From Candidatus Flexicrinis proximus (GTDB taxonomy: Bacteria > Chloroflexota > Anaerolineae > Aggregatilineales > Phototrophicaceae), in the NCBI GenBank assembly GCA_016712885.1, contig JADJQF010000011.1, forward strand, positions 372,001-436,000: a stretch of DNA of 64,000 bases. Direction: 5' to 3'. Below are positions 8,098-17,155 of this stretch, piece after piece. Every line of letters starts with the position of its first letter. Positions within the stretch are counted from its first letter, which is position 1. A program made the position numbers and the translations under genes. The notes under the pieces were generated by a model that saw only the letters and a program-made list of their open reading frames with translations, searched no databases and was not told where the DNA came from.

Positions 8098-9270
8098 TTA
8101 GCGTTTTGGCGGCGACTTCCGGGGCAGAATACTATGCCCAAATGGGTTTCTGCGGCGGAAGTCGCAGGTCGGACAGTAATCGTCAGGCCCCACAAACGCC
8201 ACATGACACTTCTTACAATGCTTGAGCGTGCCTGAGCGAAGGGTAACGACTGCGCCGTCGACTATGTCGGCCCATGTCGGAGAGCCGCTATATTGCAGAG
8301 CCTGAGCTTCGCAGAGGCTTACGCACAGACCACAGTTGATGCAATTTGCCGCTGAGAAGGCGAGCGAAAACACCTCCTCCGTTTCGTAGAACTGCAGTGC
8401 GTCTGTTGGGCATATACGCGCGCACAGACCGCATGCCGTACACGCGCCGGATGCCTGCAGAAGGGTGAACCATTGGCCGCGAAGGCTGGCCTGTGGATCG
8501 GTTGCCTGCAATGCGCGCAGCGAAGCCAGTATACGCCGGCGTTCCGGCGGCAAGCGACTATCGTCTTCGGCCGGCTGCGCTTTGAAGTGCGACACGACTT
8601 GCTCACCACTGGATTCTTCCGGTGAAGCAAGCATCCTGAATAGTCGGCGGCGTGATACAGGTGGATTGTTTGCGGCATAGACCGGTCTTGACACCGTCTC
8701 TTGAGATGGCGTTTGCGTCACAATCTCTATCGAATCCGGCTGGTCCAGGAACTGCCGGGCATTCCCTATGGTTGCTTCGATTTTCGGCTGCAAGGCGCAT
8801 AACGCACACTCGGCGCATGCATCCAGTCGAACAATGGTCTTTCCGATTCCCAGCGCCCGTATTCCCAAATAGGTGGAAACACCCAGCATCGACAGGCAGC
8901 CCGTGGTCGTTATCACGCCGCCGGCATCTTGGCTGCCGGTCGCGGGTGAGGGATGCAATGGACAGGCGATTTCTATGACGTCGTGTTCGGCAAGCTGTGT
9001 GATGCAGTGCAGCACTTGGTAAGCGCCATCGTCCCCCTCGAACACGCCTGTAGGGCAGCCGTGCAGACACAGCCCACAGTGAATACAGGCTTCGGGATTG
9101 AGCTGCACGTGGGGATCGAGTGCTATCGCTTCCGTCGGACAGAGATCAACGCAGTGTCGGCAGCGCATGTCTTTGTCGCGTACGTTCAGGCACAGCTCAG
9201 GGGCAGTGGTGATCGCTGGATGACCCGCCGTCCATTTCTCAGCCGCGAGCGCAATGCGAAGCAGGTTCAC
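8098..9270 (-). CDS. Multi-cluster 4Fe-4S protein with C-terminal zinc ribbon
   Basis: The 390-residue soluble protein has two pairs of ferredoxin motifs. One is near the N terminus (CRHCVDLCP, CIHCGLCLHGCP); the second is at about residues 270-320 (CTACGLCARICP, CINCGLCVSLCE). A central cysteine cluster is CAECALC, and a terminal ribbon is CKKCHVAF...YCPTC. The start is GTG at 9270, whose G is shared with the TAG stop of the chaperone gene, with AAGGAG upstream. It probably transfers electrons to, or helps assemble, the neighbouring molybdenum reductase, like NapF-type accessory ferredoxins. That role is inferred from context; the middle part is not one I recognise. Confidence 0.8.
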   Translation of the reverse strand: MNLLRIALAAEKWTAGHPAITTAPELCLNVRDKDMRCRHCVDLCPTEAIALDPHVQLNPEACIHCGLCLHGCPTGVFEGDDGAYQVLHCITQLAEHDVIEIACPLHPSPATGSQDAGGVITTTGCLSMLGVSTYLGIRALGIGKTIVRLDACAECALCALQPKIEATIGNARQFLDQPDSIEIVTQTPSQETVSRPVYAANNPPVSRRRLFRMLASPEESSGEQVVSHFKAQPAEDDSRLPPERRRILASLRALQATDPQASLRGQWFTLLQASGACTACGLCARICPTDALQFYETEEVFSLAFSAANCINCGLCVSLCEAQALQYSGSPTWADIVDGAVVTLRSGTLKHCKKCHVAFVGPDDYCPTCDFRRRNPFGHSILPRKSPPKR

Positions 9271-9938
9271 TACGCGCGCTCCTTCAGGAGAACCTCGAAG
9301 TGGCGTGATGTATGGGCCAGAGTTCCCCGGGTCAACATGGCAACGCCCCGATAGTAATCACCCTGGGAGTGCTCGATGATTCTGGTCAGGCACTCGTCCG
9401 CCCATTGAAGCAGATGCTCCTTCAGGAAGTGCTGAATTTCCTGCGTAATGATTGAAAACTGTTTGGCGTCGTCCCGTTCAATCGCGCTCAGACCCGCGCC
9501 GCACAGATATGCAATAAACCGCAGCTCGAGTCCGATATGGTCTTCCGGCTCGGTGGTGAGGTTAGGAATGCGCATGCCAAACCGGCTGAATTCGTGACGG
9601 ACTTCCAGCGTTTGCTTCTCGAACATGAGATGATCTGGGCTTCGATACACCGACTCCCAGGGAGGGGCAAGCAGGGCGGACGGCCCCAGGAATAAGCGTG
9701 AGTAATCCTGCTTCAGGGCAAAAGTCTGCGACTCGTCCCACTGGCGGCAGAAGTCCCGCAATAAGCCAAGCCCGGTCAGAGTGTCCACGTCACTGCTGTC
9801 GAGCGGCCAGTCGGCAAACAGCTCTTGCCCCGTGAGCACACTCATGAACTCTGGATCAGGCGGCTCGTAGAGGGCCTTGCTCAAGAAGCTGTAGGCGAGC
9901 TGGTGCGCGATGAATTGTTCTGCCCAGTGTGTATTCAT
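9270..9938 (-). CDS. TorD/DmsD-family molybdoenzyme chaperone
   Basis: TorD-family proteins bind the Tat leader of DMSO-reductase enzymes and hold them until the cofactor is inserted. The 222-residue protein is all helical and has the family hallmarks PPWESVY (about 100) and EPEDHIGLELRFIAYL (about 130-147). I chose the ATG at 9938 behind GAGAGGA; an in-frame extension to 9971 would overlap the preceding gene. It is 13 bp after the response regulator and overlaps the ferredoxin start by one base. Its client is almost certainly DmsA in this window. Confidence 0.92.
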   Translation of the reverse strand: MNTHWAEQFIAHQLAYSFLSKALYEPPDPEFMSVLTGQELFADWPLDSSDVDTLTGLGLLRDFCRQWDESQTFALKQDYSRLFLGPSALLAPPWESVYRSPDHLMFEKQTLEVRHEFSRFGMRIPNLTTEPEDHIGLELRFIAYLCGAGLSAIERDDAKQFSIITQEIQHFLKEHLLQWADECLTRIIEHSQGDYYRGVAMLTRGTLAHTSRHFEVLLKERA

Positions 9939-9951
9939 GACCTTGTTCCTC

Positions 9952-10623
9952 TCAGTCATTATTTGCGTCAAGAGGCGAAGCTGTCGCTAAGCCGGCGCGC
10001 AGGGCATAAGCAGCAGCCTGCGTGCGGTTATCGAGTCGCAACTTATCCAGGATGTTTCGCAGATGAACTTTGACGGTGTTGATGGAGATTGTGAGTGTCT
10101 CGGCAATCTGGGAGTTACTTGCCCCCTGCGCAACTAACTTCAGAACGTCGATTTCTCGTTCGGTGAGCGTTTCACCGCTTTCCAGAGCCTTTGGTGAGGA
10201 GGCAACAGCCTTTAACAGGCGCGCACCCATTGCCCGCGTCATGATTATCTCCTTGCTTTCTACCCCATTGAGCAGATCAAAGAGTTCGCTGGCATCCAGA
10301 TCCTTCAACAGATACCCCGCAGCGCCGAGCCGCACGGCGCGATAAAGGTTTTCTTCGGCATCGGAAGCGGTCAGCATGACCACCGTGACATCGGGGCACT
10401 GCTGGTGAATCGCGGCAGTCGCTTCTAGCCCGTTGCCATCTGGCATGTGAATGTCCATCAGGACGACATCCGGCCGAAGAGTGTTGGTCATCTCAATGGC
10501 CTGCTGGCCGGTGGCGGCCTCGCCAACCACACATACCAGGTCAGGACGTGTCTTCATCAGGCTGATCAGCCCCTGCCGAAAGAGTCGATGATCGTCCGCG
10601 ACAAGTACTTTTAGGGGCAGCAT
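9952..10623 (-). CDS. NarL/FixJ-type response regulator
   Basis: The 223-residue protein has a receiver domain (residues 1-120, phospho-acceptor Asp57 in VVLMDIHMP) and a LuxR-type helix-turn-helix (about 150-212, LTEREIDVLKLVAQGASNSQ). The start MLPLKVLVADDH at 10623 fits the family; the open frame to 10758 adds 45 unrelated residues. It heads the chaperone-ferredoxin operon and is the probable partner of the NarX-type kinase at 2680-3822. The two flank the reductase, which suggests they switch it on in response to an electron-acceptor or redox signal. Confidence 0.92.
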   Translation of the reverse strand: MLPLKVLVADDHRLFRQGLISLMKTRPDLVCVVGEAATGQQAIEMTNTLRPDVVLMDIHMPDGNGLEATAAIHQQCPDVTVVMLTASDAEENLYRAVRLGAAGYLLKDLDASELFDLLNGVESKEIIMTRAMGARLLKAVASSPKALESGETLTEREIDVLKLVAQGASNSQIAETLTISINTVKVHLRNILDKLRLDNRTQAAAYALRAGLATASPLDANND

Positions 10624-10804
10624 CGTAGTTTCCTGCTCACCGGCCTGGAAATAGTGTGTGACATGATCATGCCTCGATAGAAAGTCGGTGCATTCCTGCC
10701 GGAATAGCGATGACGGCAGTGCAGAGCGGCAAGGTGACCCGTTTCCAGAAGTCGACACACATCACTCCTGAATTTTGATTCTCCCTGATTCTGGGAAGGT
10801 CCAA

Positions 10805-10822
10805 AAGTGATACATGTCACTA
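10805..10822. promoter_or_regulatory. CRP/FNR-family-like palindrome between divergent operons
   Basis: AAGTGA-TACATG-TCACTA has the GTGA-N6-TCAC symmetry of CRP/FNR-superfamily sites. It lies in the 362-bp space between the response regulator (minus) and the gan LacI gene (plus). A related half-site GTGACATGATCATG is at about 10658. No regulator of this family is in the window, so the assignment rests on the motif. A TACAAT hexamer at 10913-10918 could be a -10 box for the lacI gene, without a good -35. I see nothing else in this gap. Confidence 0.4.
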
Positions 10823-10985
10823 GTGGGCTGCTGCTTATCATCAAAAGTGTGGGGTGGCGGGCAGGACAGGAAATTCAACGGGTATATCGACCAAGCAGGT
10901 TACCTGATCGTGTACAATACCGGCAGATTCCGCTCAGCCTCCGCGTTAACCAGCAGCGCTGTGATTACCGAAAGCCCACGACCTT

Positions 10986-12017
10986 ATGGCTGACAACCGC
11001 CACCGCAAAACCGTTACCCAGGACGATGTCGCAGAACGCGCCGGTGTTTCGCGTGCGATGGTCTCCTATGTCATCAACAATGGCCCGCGCCAGGTCGCAG
11101 AGGAAACGCGCAACCGCGTGCTGGCGGCGATCAAAGAACTCGGATACCGCCCAAATAAACATGCCCAGATGTTGTCCGGCAACGACTTTGCCGTAGGCGG
11201 GAAGTACATCGGCATTATTATGGCCGGCCACTATATGTTCCGGCGTCCATATTACGGTGCAATTCTCGCCAGTATTCACGCCTACGCCCATGAACGCGAT
11301 CGCCATATCCGCTTTATCCGGGTCTTTGACGACTTCAATAACCCGGCGCTCTTCAACGAATTGATCGACCCGAATGAGATCGGCGGCGTGATCCTGATCG
11401 GTCTCGATCAGGTCCTTCAAGCGACAGCTGATAGCGCGCTGATTCAGCAAATTGTCGATCGCGTAGAGCGGGTGGTCTGTGTCGAGTGGACATGGCCGGG
11501 TGTGCCGACGATCCGCTTCGACCGACAGGATGCGGCGCTGCAAGCGACCCGCCACCTGATCGGCACGGGGCGTGCCCACATTGCGTATATTGGGCCAGAG
11601 GACCAGCGCGATGTGGGTTACCGGCAGGCGCTCTGGGAAGTCGGCGTTCCGGTGGACACACAGCTCGTCCACTATGCCATCGATGCGGCTTCGGGCTTTG
11701 AGAGCGTTAACCAACTGCTTGATTCCGGACTTGAAGTTGACGCGATTTTCACTGGAACCGATGAAGTCGCGGTGGGCGTGCTGAACGGCCTGCACCGGCG
11801 GGATATCACTATTCCCGGCCAAATCGCGCTGGCCAGCATCGATAACCTTGATATCGCCGCATTCACGATCCCCGCTCTGACCACGATGGACGTGCCGAAG
11901 AATGAGATCGGCCAGCACGCGGTTGAGATACTGCTTGCAGATACGGCGCGACGCGGGGCATCGGCCTTCTCGATCACCGTCCCGACACGATTGATTGTCC
12001 GCGAATCCAGCCAGTAA
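10986..12017 (+). CDS. LacI-family regulator of the galactan operon
   Basis: The 343-residue protein has an N-terminal LacI headpiece (residues 9-60, VTQDDVAERAGVSRAMVSYVINN, then RVLAAIKELGYRPN) and a periplasmic-binding-protein-like sugar domain with TGTDEVAVGVLNGL and LASIDNLDIAAF. It directly precedes the GH53 gene on the same strand, and an inverted repeat lies in the 75-bp gap between them. It most likely represses the galactan operon until galactose or galacto-oligosaccharide binds. The inducer is inferred from neighbours. Confidence 0.92.
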   Translation: MADNRHRKTVTQDDVAERAGVSRAMVSYVINNGPRQVAEETRNRVLAAIKELGYRPNKHAQMLSGNDFAVGGKYIGIIMAGHYMFRRPYYGAILASIHAYAHERDRHIRFIRVFDDFNNPALFNELIDPNEIGGVILIGLDQVLQATADSALIQQIVDRVERVVCVEWTWPGVPTIRFDRQDAALQATRHLIGTGRAHIAYIGPEDQRDVGYRQALWEVGVPVDTQLVHYAIDAASGFESVNQLLDSGLEVDAIFTGTDEVAVGVLNGLHRRDITIPGQIALASIDNLDIAAFTIPALTTMDVPKNEIGQHAVEILLADTARRGASAFSITVPTRLIVRESSQ

Positions 12018-12018
12018 T

Positions 12019-12073
12019 TTGACAAATTCGAGTCCAGCATGTTATGTTCAACGCGAGTTGTCTACGCGCGTTG
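12019..12073 (+). promoter_or_regulatory. Promoter and candidate LacI operator of the gan operon
   Basis: A consensus -35 TTGACA (12019-12024) is followed after 17 bp by TTATGT (12042-12047), a reasonable -10. Immediately downstream, CAACGCG (12049-12055) and CGCGTTG (12067-12073) form a perfect 7-bp inverted repeat with an 11-bp spacer. A repressor bound there would block the promoter that drives GH53 and the genes after it. The link to the adjacent LacI protein is inference. Confidence 0.55.
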
Positions 12074-12091
12074 ATTGTTATGCGGTGACTT

Positions 12092-13105
12092 ATGTTTCTT
12101 GGTGCGGACCTTTCTTCTATTCATGAAGTTGAAGACAGCGGCGGTGTTTTCTACCACCAGGGACTCCCCGCTGATCTGATCGAAATTTTGACCGCCAACG
12201 GCGCAAACATTGCGCGGGTGCGGCTGTGGCATACACCGACATGGACGTCTTACAGCACGCTTGACGACGCAAAACGTACGATGCGACGCGCCCGTGATGC
12301 CGGCATGGCGCTGATGCTGGACTTTCACTACTCCGACACCTGGGCTGATCCTGCCAAACAGATCATTCCCGCTGCATGGGCGGCGATACGCGATCCCGAA
12401 CTCTTATCGGCGGCGCTCCACGACTATACGCTGACAACGTTGATCGACTTGCATGCTTGCGGCCTCATGCCGGAATTCGTGCAGGTTGGCAACGAGATCA
12501 ATACCGAACTGCTGATGCCTGGCTACCACGATGGCGCGGTGATCAACTGGCCGCGCAACGCGCTACTGATCAACGCGGGACTGGCAGCCGTGCGAGAGGC
12601 GGGGCGCAGGACCGGAACGACACCCCGATCTGTACTGCATATCGCCCAACCTGAAAACCTCGAGCCGTGGTTCGAAGCGGCATTTGAAAACGGCGTGAGC
12701 GACTTCGACGAGATCGGCTTGTCGTATTACCCGAAGTGGAGCATCTGCTCGCTCTACGAAATGGGGCAGGCGATTGCAGCGGTGAAACAGCGCTGGGGCA
12801 AACCGATCATGATCGTCGAGACCGCCTATCCGTGGACGCTTGAGCCGGGGCGGGTGGACGACCACCTGCTTGGCCCGGACGCTGTGGTGCCAGCCTATCC
12901 CGCGACAGCGGAAGGGCAGCGCCAGTTTCTAATTGATCTTGCCCAAATTACGGTGGCCAGCGGCGGCACCGGCGTGATTTATTGGGAGCCCGCGTGGATT
13001 TCCACGGCTGCCAAGCCAACGCATTGGGAGAACGCGACTTTGTTCGATTACGAAGGTCGCGCGCTAAACGGAATCGAGTTTTTTGCACAAGGAGTTCAGC
13101 CATGA
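12092..13105 (+). CDS. GH53 endo-beta-1,4-galactanase, no signal peptide
   Basis: GH53 enzymes cut beta-1,4-galactan side chains of pectin and type I arabinogalactan. The 337-residue single-domain protein shows MLDFHYSDTWADPAKQ (about 75-90), the acid/base Glu135 in QVGNEIN, GLSYYPKW, and the nucleophile Glu243 in IVETAYPW. The protein begins straight with FLGADLSS, so it appears cytoplasmic and would act on imported oligosaccharides. It is 45% or so of a pair with the secreted GH53 at 19228-20358 by eye, not by alignment. Its stop overlaps the binding-protein start (ATGA). Confidence 0.9.
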   Translation: MFLGADLSSIHEVEDSGGVFYHQGLPADLIEILTANGANIARVRLWHTPTWTSYSTLDDAKRTMRRARDAGMALMLDFHYSDTWADPAKQIIPAAWAAIRDPELLSAALHDYTLTTLIDLHACGLMPEFVQVGNEINTELLMPGYHDGAVINWPRNALLINAGLAAVREAGRRTGTTPRSVLHIAQPENLEPWFEAAFENGVSDFDEIGLSYYPKWSICSLYEMGQAIAAVKQRWGKPIMIVETAYPWTLEPGRVDDHLLGPDAVVPAYPATAEGQRQFLIDLAQITVASGGTGVIYWEPAWISTAAKPTHWENATLFDYEGRALNGIEFFAQGVQP

Positions 13106-14298
13106 AACGTATTTCGCTCGTTCTTGTTCTGTTGTTGGTTTTTGTCGTGTCGGCGGCGGCCTTTGCACAGGAGTCGGCGCTGACCATCTGGGTGGACGAT
13201 CAACGTCTGCCGGTTGTCACCGAGCTTGCTGCTAAGTTCAGTGAAGAATTTGGCGTGGAAGTCGTGGTCGAGCCGATGGGCATTCAGGACACGCGTGAAG
13301 CGCTGATCCGCGGCGCTAGCACTGGCGAAGGCCCTGACCTGTTCATTATCCCGCACGATAACATGGGCGCGCTGGTCGACAGCGGTGTCGTCGCTCCGAT
13401 CGACCTGGGCGACAAGGCCGAACTGTTCCTGCCGTCGGCGTTGGAAGCCTTCAACTACAACGGCGAGCTGTATGGGGTGCCGTTCGCGATCGAGAACGTT
13501 GCGCTGTTCCGTAACACCGACCTGGTGCCGGAAGTGCCGGCGACGTGGGCAGAGCTCGCCGAAGTCGGCCGCGCACTGGTCGACGAGGGCAAGGCTGAAG
13601 TTGCGATGGCGTTCCCGGACCTCGGCTACAACTACTTCCCGGTTTACACGGCATTCGGCGGCGCGATCTTCGGGCGCGACGAAGCCGGCAGCTACTCGGC
13701 AGAACTCATCGAGATCGGCGACGAAGGAATGGTCGCTGGAGCAGAGTGGGCAAACACGCTAATCCGCGATGGATACGCCTCGGACAACCTCGACTGGGAA
13801 GCCGCGCATGTCCTGTTTGACAGCGGCGCCGCACCGTTCATCATTACCGGCCCGTGGGCACTTGACCGCTTCAAGTCGGTTGGCGTCCCGTATGCGATCA
13901 GCTCATTCCCTTCGGTCGAGGCGGACGGCCAACCTGGCGCGCCGTTTATCGGCGTACAGGGCTTCATGGTCAAGGCTAACAGCGAGAATCTGCTGCTGGC
14001 GCAGGCGTTCCTGACCGAATTCATCGCCACGGACGAGTCGATGCAGTTGATCTTCGACTCAGACCCGCGCCCGTCAGCCTGGGTCGCCATTTTTGAGGCG
14101 ACTGAAGATGCAGACATGCGCGGTTTCGCCGAAGCCGGCGCAGATGGCCAGGCGATGCCGGCCATCCCCGAAATGGGCGCGGTGTGGGATGCCTGGAACA
14201 ACGCCGGCCTGCTGATCGCCCAAGGTGAACTGACCCCGGCCGAAGCACTGGCCGAAGCCGAGTCGCAAATCCTGACACAGATCGAAGAATCAGAATAG
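13102..14298 (+). CDS. Galacto-oligosaccharide ABC transporter substrate-binding protein (MalE-like)
   Basis: The 398-residue protein starts with a signal peptide (MKRISLVLVLLLVFVVSAAAFAQ) at an ATG preceded by AAGGAG. It has the MalE fold, with LTIWVDDQR at the mature N terminus, ALIRGASTGEGPDLFIIPHDNMGALVDSG, and GPWALDRFK. It is the extracellular receptor for the permease pair that follows. The nearest characterised arrangement is the galactan binding protein of the Bacillus gan operon. A strong hairpin follows its stop, which would raise its expression over the permeases. Confidence 0.9.
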   Translation: MKRISLVLVLLLVFVVSAAAFAQESALTIWVDDQRLPVVTELAAKFSEEFGVEVVVEPMGIQDTREALIRGASTGEGPDLFIIPHDNMGALVDSGVVAPIDLGDKAELFLPSALEAFNYNGELYGVPFAIENVALFRNTDLVPEVPATWAELAEVGRALVDEGKAEVAMAFPDLGYNYFPVYTAFGGAIFGRDEAGSYSAELIEIGDEGMVAGAEWANTLIRDGYASDNLDWEAAHVLFDSGAAPFIITGPWALDRFKSVGVPYAISSFPSVEADGQPGAPFIGVQGFMVKANSENLLLAQAFLTEFIATDESMQLIFDSDPRPSAWVAIFEATEDADMRGFAEAGADGQAMPAIPEMGAVWDAWNNAGLLIAQGELTPAEALAEAESQILTQIEESE

Positions 14299-14312
14299 AT
14301 CCGGTACTCTTC

Positions 14313-14349
14313 AGCCTGCACTCTGTCGTACGCGGACAGGGTGCAGGCT
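14313..14349 (+). terminator. Attenuator-like hairpin after the binding-protein gene
   Basis: AGCCTGCACTCTGTC and GACAGGGTGCAGGCT form a 15-bp stem with one G-T wobble and a 7-base loop, 15 bp after the stop codon. There is no long T run, so it is more likely a partial terminator or mRNA-stabilising element. It would let the binding protein be made in excess over the downstream permeases. Confidence 0.75.
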
Positions 14350-14493
14350 TTAGCCGTGGGCTGTCAGTGATGAGTCTTCGGTCTTGAGACTACAGTCATT
14401 CGGTGCTGGGATCAGCGCTGAGGGAGTAATGTGGCTCTCGGGCCATGACCGGAAACTGACGACAGCCGAACTGTGGCTTAGAACCCGTCTGAA

Positions 14494-14627
14494 GAGGCGT
14501 TTCCAGGGGAGACGGACCGGATTCATCCTGTCCCTACAAGCACCCTGATTCGTCCGGGACAATCGGGACAAGGTGCGCCTTGTTGGCCGGTGAACCTCAC
14601 CTACTCAAACGGCCCCTTTAGACGACC
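14494..14627. repeat. Dispersed intergenic repeat, family 1, copy 1
   Basis: This intergenic stretch shares a common order of blocks with 23701-23838 and 36674-36820. The order is GAGGCGTTT-like start, GGAGACGG, an imperfect palindrome around ATCCTGTCCCT, CACCCTGATTCGTC, a GGGACAATCGGGACAAGG/GCGCCTTGT hairpin, then TCAAACGGCC. It separates the gan binding protein from the permeases. No transposase is seen, so it behaves like a small non-coding mobile or REP-type element. Confidence 0.7.
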
Positions 14628-14636
14628 TCCTGATTA

Positions 14637-16211
14637 ATGCCAGAGGCCTTGTTGATGACCGCCATCCAAACCAGACCGTCCCTTTCTGACCTGCGTCCTA
14701 ACGGACGACACTTATTTGTTGTGGCTTTCGACGCCGCAATGTTGTGGCTGATCTGGCAGCTGGTGCAGGATGGCAGCTATCCGCTGGCCGCCATCCTGGT
14801 TGTGCCGGTCGTGATGATCACGATCAGCTTCAGCGTGGCGCGACTATATGCGTACCGCTGGCTAAGCATTGGCCTGTGCCTCACGGTGCTGTTTGTGTTG
14901 TACCCGGTGCTGTATACGTTCTATCTGTCGACGACGAGCACGGCGCAGGGACATATCCTGACCCAGCAGCAGGCGGTCGCGGCACTGGAGCGTACGCTGT
15001 ATGTGCCGGAGGACGGGCAGAGCTATTCGTGGGCGGCCTATCAAGGGGAAGACGGCAGCTACGCGCTCTGGCTGACGGATGACCAGGGCGCGACCTTTGT
15101 GGCGAGAATTGGGGCGGATACGAGCGCAGGGGTGCCGGGCGAGGCGGGCATCGGTGCGGCGGACGAGAGTGGACTGCCGACAACACTCGATGGTGCGCGG
15201 CGGCTGGAAAGACGTGAGCTGTTCGGGCTGCTGGATACGCTCAGCGCAATGACCTTTGGCACGCCGCCGAGCGAAATCAAGATCACAAGCCTGTCGAGCG
15301 CGGCCACGACCCAGCCGCGTTACGCATACGACGCGGCACAGGACACGGTGACCGACCGGCAAACCGGGCTGACTTTCCGGCCAGAGAACGGCACATTCGT
15401 GGCGGAGACGGGCGAGGAACTGCGTCCGGGCTTCTTCACGGATGTCGGCACGCGTAACTTCTCCCGTTTCCTGTCCAGCGCGGCTCTGCGCGGGCCGCTG
15501 CTGTCGATCATCCTGTGGAACTTTACGTATGCGATCCTGAGCGTGCTGCTGAGTTTCGCGCTGGGGCTGTTCATCGCCGTCCTGTTCGACAATCTGCCCG
15601 GCAAGAAGATCATCCGCATGCTGCTGATCATCCCGTATCCGATCCCAGCGCTGGTTTCGATCCTGATCTGGCGCAACCTGCTGAACCCGGATTTCGGCGC
15701 GCTGGTGAAGCTGCAGGAAGCGCTGTTTGGCTCCGCTCCCGGTTGGCTAACCGACCCGACGGCCACCCGAATCGCCATTATCGTGATCAACGTCTGGCTG
15801 TCGTACCCGTACTTCTACATCGTATCGAGCGGGGCGCTGCAGGCGATCCCCAGCGAAATGCTGGACGCGGCGGCCGTCGATGGGGCGAACGTCTGGCAGA
15901 AGTTCTCGCGGATTACGCTGCCGCTGCTGCTACTGATTGTGGGGCCGCTGCTGGTCGCATCGTTCGCCTTCACCTTCAACAACTTCAACCTGATCTTCGT
16001 GTTCAACCAGGGCAACCCGCCGATTGCCGGCTCGCCGATACCGGCGGGTCATACCGACATCCTGATCTCGTTCGTCTACCGGCTGGGGTTTAACACCAGC
16101 CAGGCGGATTACGGCCTGGCAGCAGCGATCTCGATCGTGCTGTTCGTGTTCGTGGCGCTGATCACGTTCTTCCAATTCCGCTATACCCGTATTCTGGAGG
16201 ATCGCGTCTAA
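14637..16211 (+). CDS. MalF/GanP-like sugar ABC permease with large extracytoplasmic loop
   Basis: This 524-residue permease has three N-terminal membrane segments, then a long soluble loop at about residues 95-280 like the P2 loop of MalF, then the transport domain. The EAA loop is EMLDAAAVDGANVWQKFSRITLPLL (about 405-430). GanP of galactan operons has the same build. The next gene overlaps its TAA by one base. The start is uncertain: ATG 14637 has no clear ribosome site, and ATG 14655 has AGAGG eight bases upstream. No ATP-binding subunit is encoded nearby, so a shared MsmK-type ATPase is likely. Confidence 0.9.
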   Translation: MPEALLMTAIQTRPSLSDLRPNGRHLFVVAFDAAMLWLIWQLVQDGSYPLAAILVVPVVMITISFSVARLYAYRWLSIGLCLTVLFVLYPVLYTFYLSTTSTAQGHILTQQQAVAALERTLYVPEDGQSYSWAAYQGEDGSYALWLTDDQGATFVARIGADTSAGVPGEAGIGAADESGLPTTLDGARRLERRELFGLLDTLSAMTFGTPPSEIKITSLSSAATTQPRYAYDAAQDTVTDRQTGLTFRPENGTFVAETGEELRPGFFTDVGTRNFSRFLSSAALRGPLLSIILWNFTYAILSVLLSFALGLFIAVLFDNLPGKKIIRMLLIIPYPIPALVSILIWRNLLNPDFGALVKLQEALFGSAPGWLTDPTATRIAIIVINVWLSYPYFYIVSSGALQAIPSEMLDAAAVDGANVWQKFSRITLPLLLLIVGPLLVASFAFTFNNFNLIFVFNQGNPPIAGSPIPAGHTDILISFVYRLGFNTSQADYGLAAAISIVLFVFVALITFFQFRYTRILEDRV

Positions 16212-17131
16212 TGGCCAACGACGGCGTGGAGATGATCTATAACCGGCCACTACGCGGCCGGGACACCCTGCTTACGTACAAGCAGCGCAAGTACATCGGG
16301 TATGGGATCCGCTACGTGATCGCGGCGATGCTGGTGGTGTTCGCGTTCGTCCCGGTGGTGTGGGTGCTATCGGCCTCGCTTAATCCGTCGGGGTCGCTGA
16401 CATCGCCGGAGATCATCCCGCGCAACCCCGGCCTCGGCAATTACACGGGGCTGTTTCAGAACCCGTATTACCCGTTCACGCGGTGGCTGGCGAACTCGTT
16501 CGGGATCGCCGGGATCTCGACTTTTCTGAGCGTGACGAGCACGGCGGTGGCGGCTTACGCGCTGTCGCGCTTCCGCTTCTACGGGCGGACGAGCCTGATG
16601 CGGGCGATCCTGATCGTGAACATCTTCCCCGGCGTGCTGTCGATGATCGCGCTGTACTCGATCATGCAGCAGTTGGGCAACCATGTGAGTTTCCTCGGGC
16701 TTGACTCGCATGTGTCGCTGATCCTGGTCTATACGTCGGGGGCGATGAGCATCAATGTCTTCCTGGTGAAGGGCTATCTGGATACGATCCCGCGCGAACT
16801 GGACGAGTCGGCACAGGTAGACGGCGCGACGCACTGGCAAGTGTTCAGCAAGATCACCCTGCCGCTGGCGATGCCGATCCTGATCACGATTGGGGTGCTG
16901 ACGTTCATGGCGATCTACGGCGACTTTGTGCTGCCGAGGGTGCTGCTGCAAAGCGCCGATAAGCTGACGATCATGGTCGGGCTGTACATGTTCCAATCAG
17001 CGGACTACGCACAGAACTGGGGCGTGTTTACGGCGGGCGCGGTGATCGCGGCGCTGCCGATCCTGGGACTGTACCTGCTGCTTCAGAGATACATCATCGG
17101 CGGCCTGACTTCGGGCGCGGTGAAACTGTAA
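16211..17131 (+). CDS. MalG/GanQ-like sugar ABC permease
   Basis: The 306-residue second permease has six membrane segments. It carries the MalG features VVWVLSASLNPSGSL after the first segment and the EAA loop ELDESAQVDGATHWQVFSKITLPLA (about 197-220). It ends SGAVKL, like other MalG proteins (GLTAGGVKG). It starts at the A of the preceding TAA stop. With the MalF-like partner it forms the channel for galacto-oligosaccharides. Confidence 0.93.
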   Translation: MANDGVEMIYNRPLRGRDTLLTYKQRKYIGYGIRYVIAAMLVVFAFVPVVWVLSASLNPSGSLTSPEIIPRNPGLGNYTGLFQNPYYPFTRWLANSFGIAGISTFLSVTSTAVAAYALSRFRFYGRTSLMRAILIVNIFPGVLSMIALYSIMQQLGNHVSFLGLDSHVSLILVYTSGAMSINVFLVKGYLDTIPRELDESAQVDGATHWQVFSKITLPLAMPILITIGVLTFMAIYGDFVLPRVLLQSADKLTIMVGLYMFQSADYAQNWGVFTAGAVIAALPILGLYLLLQRYIIGGLTSGAVKL

Positions 17132-17155
17132 CGGCCAACGCAAAGAAACCGCAGC

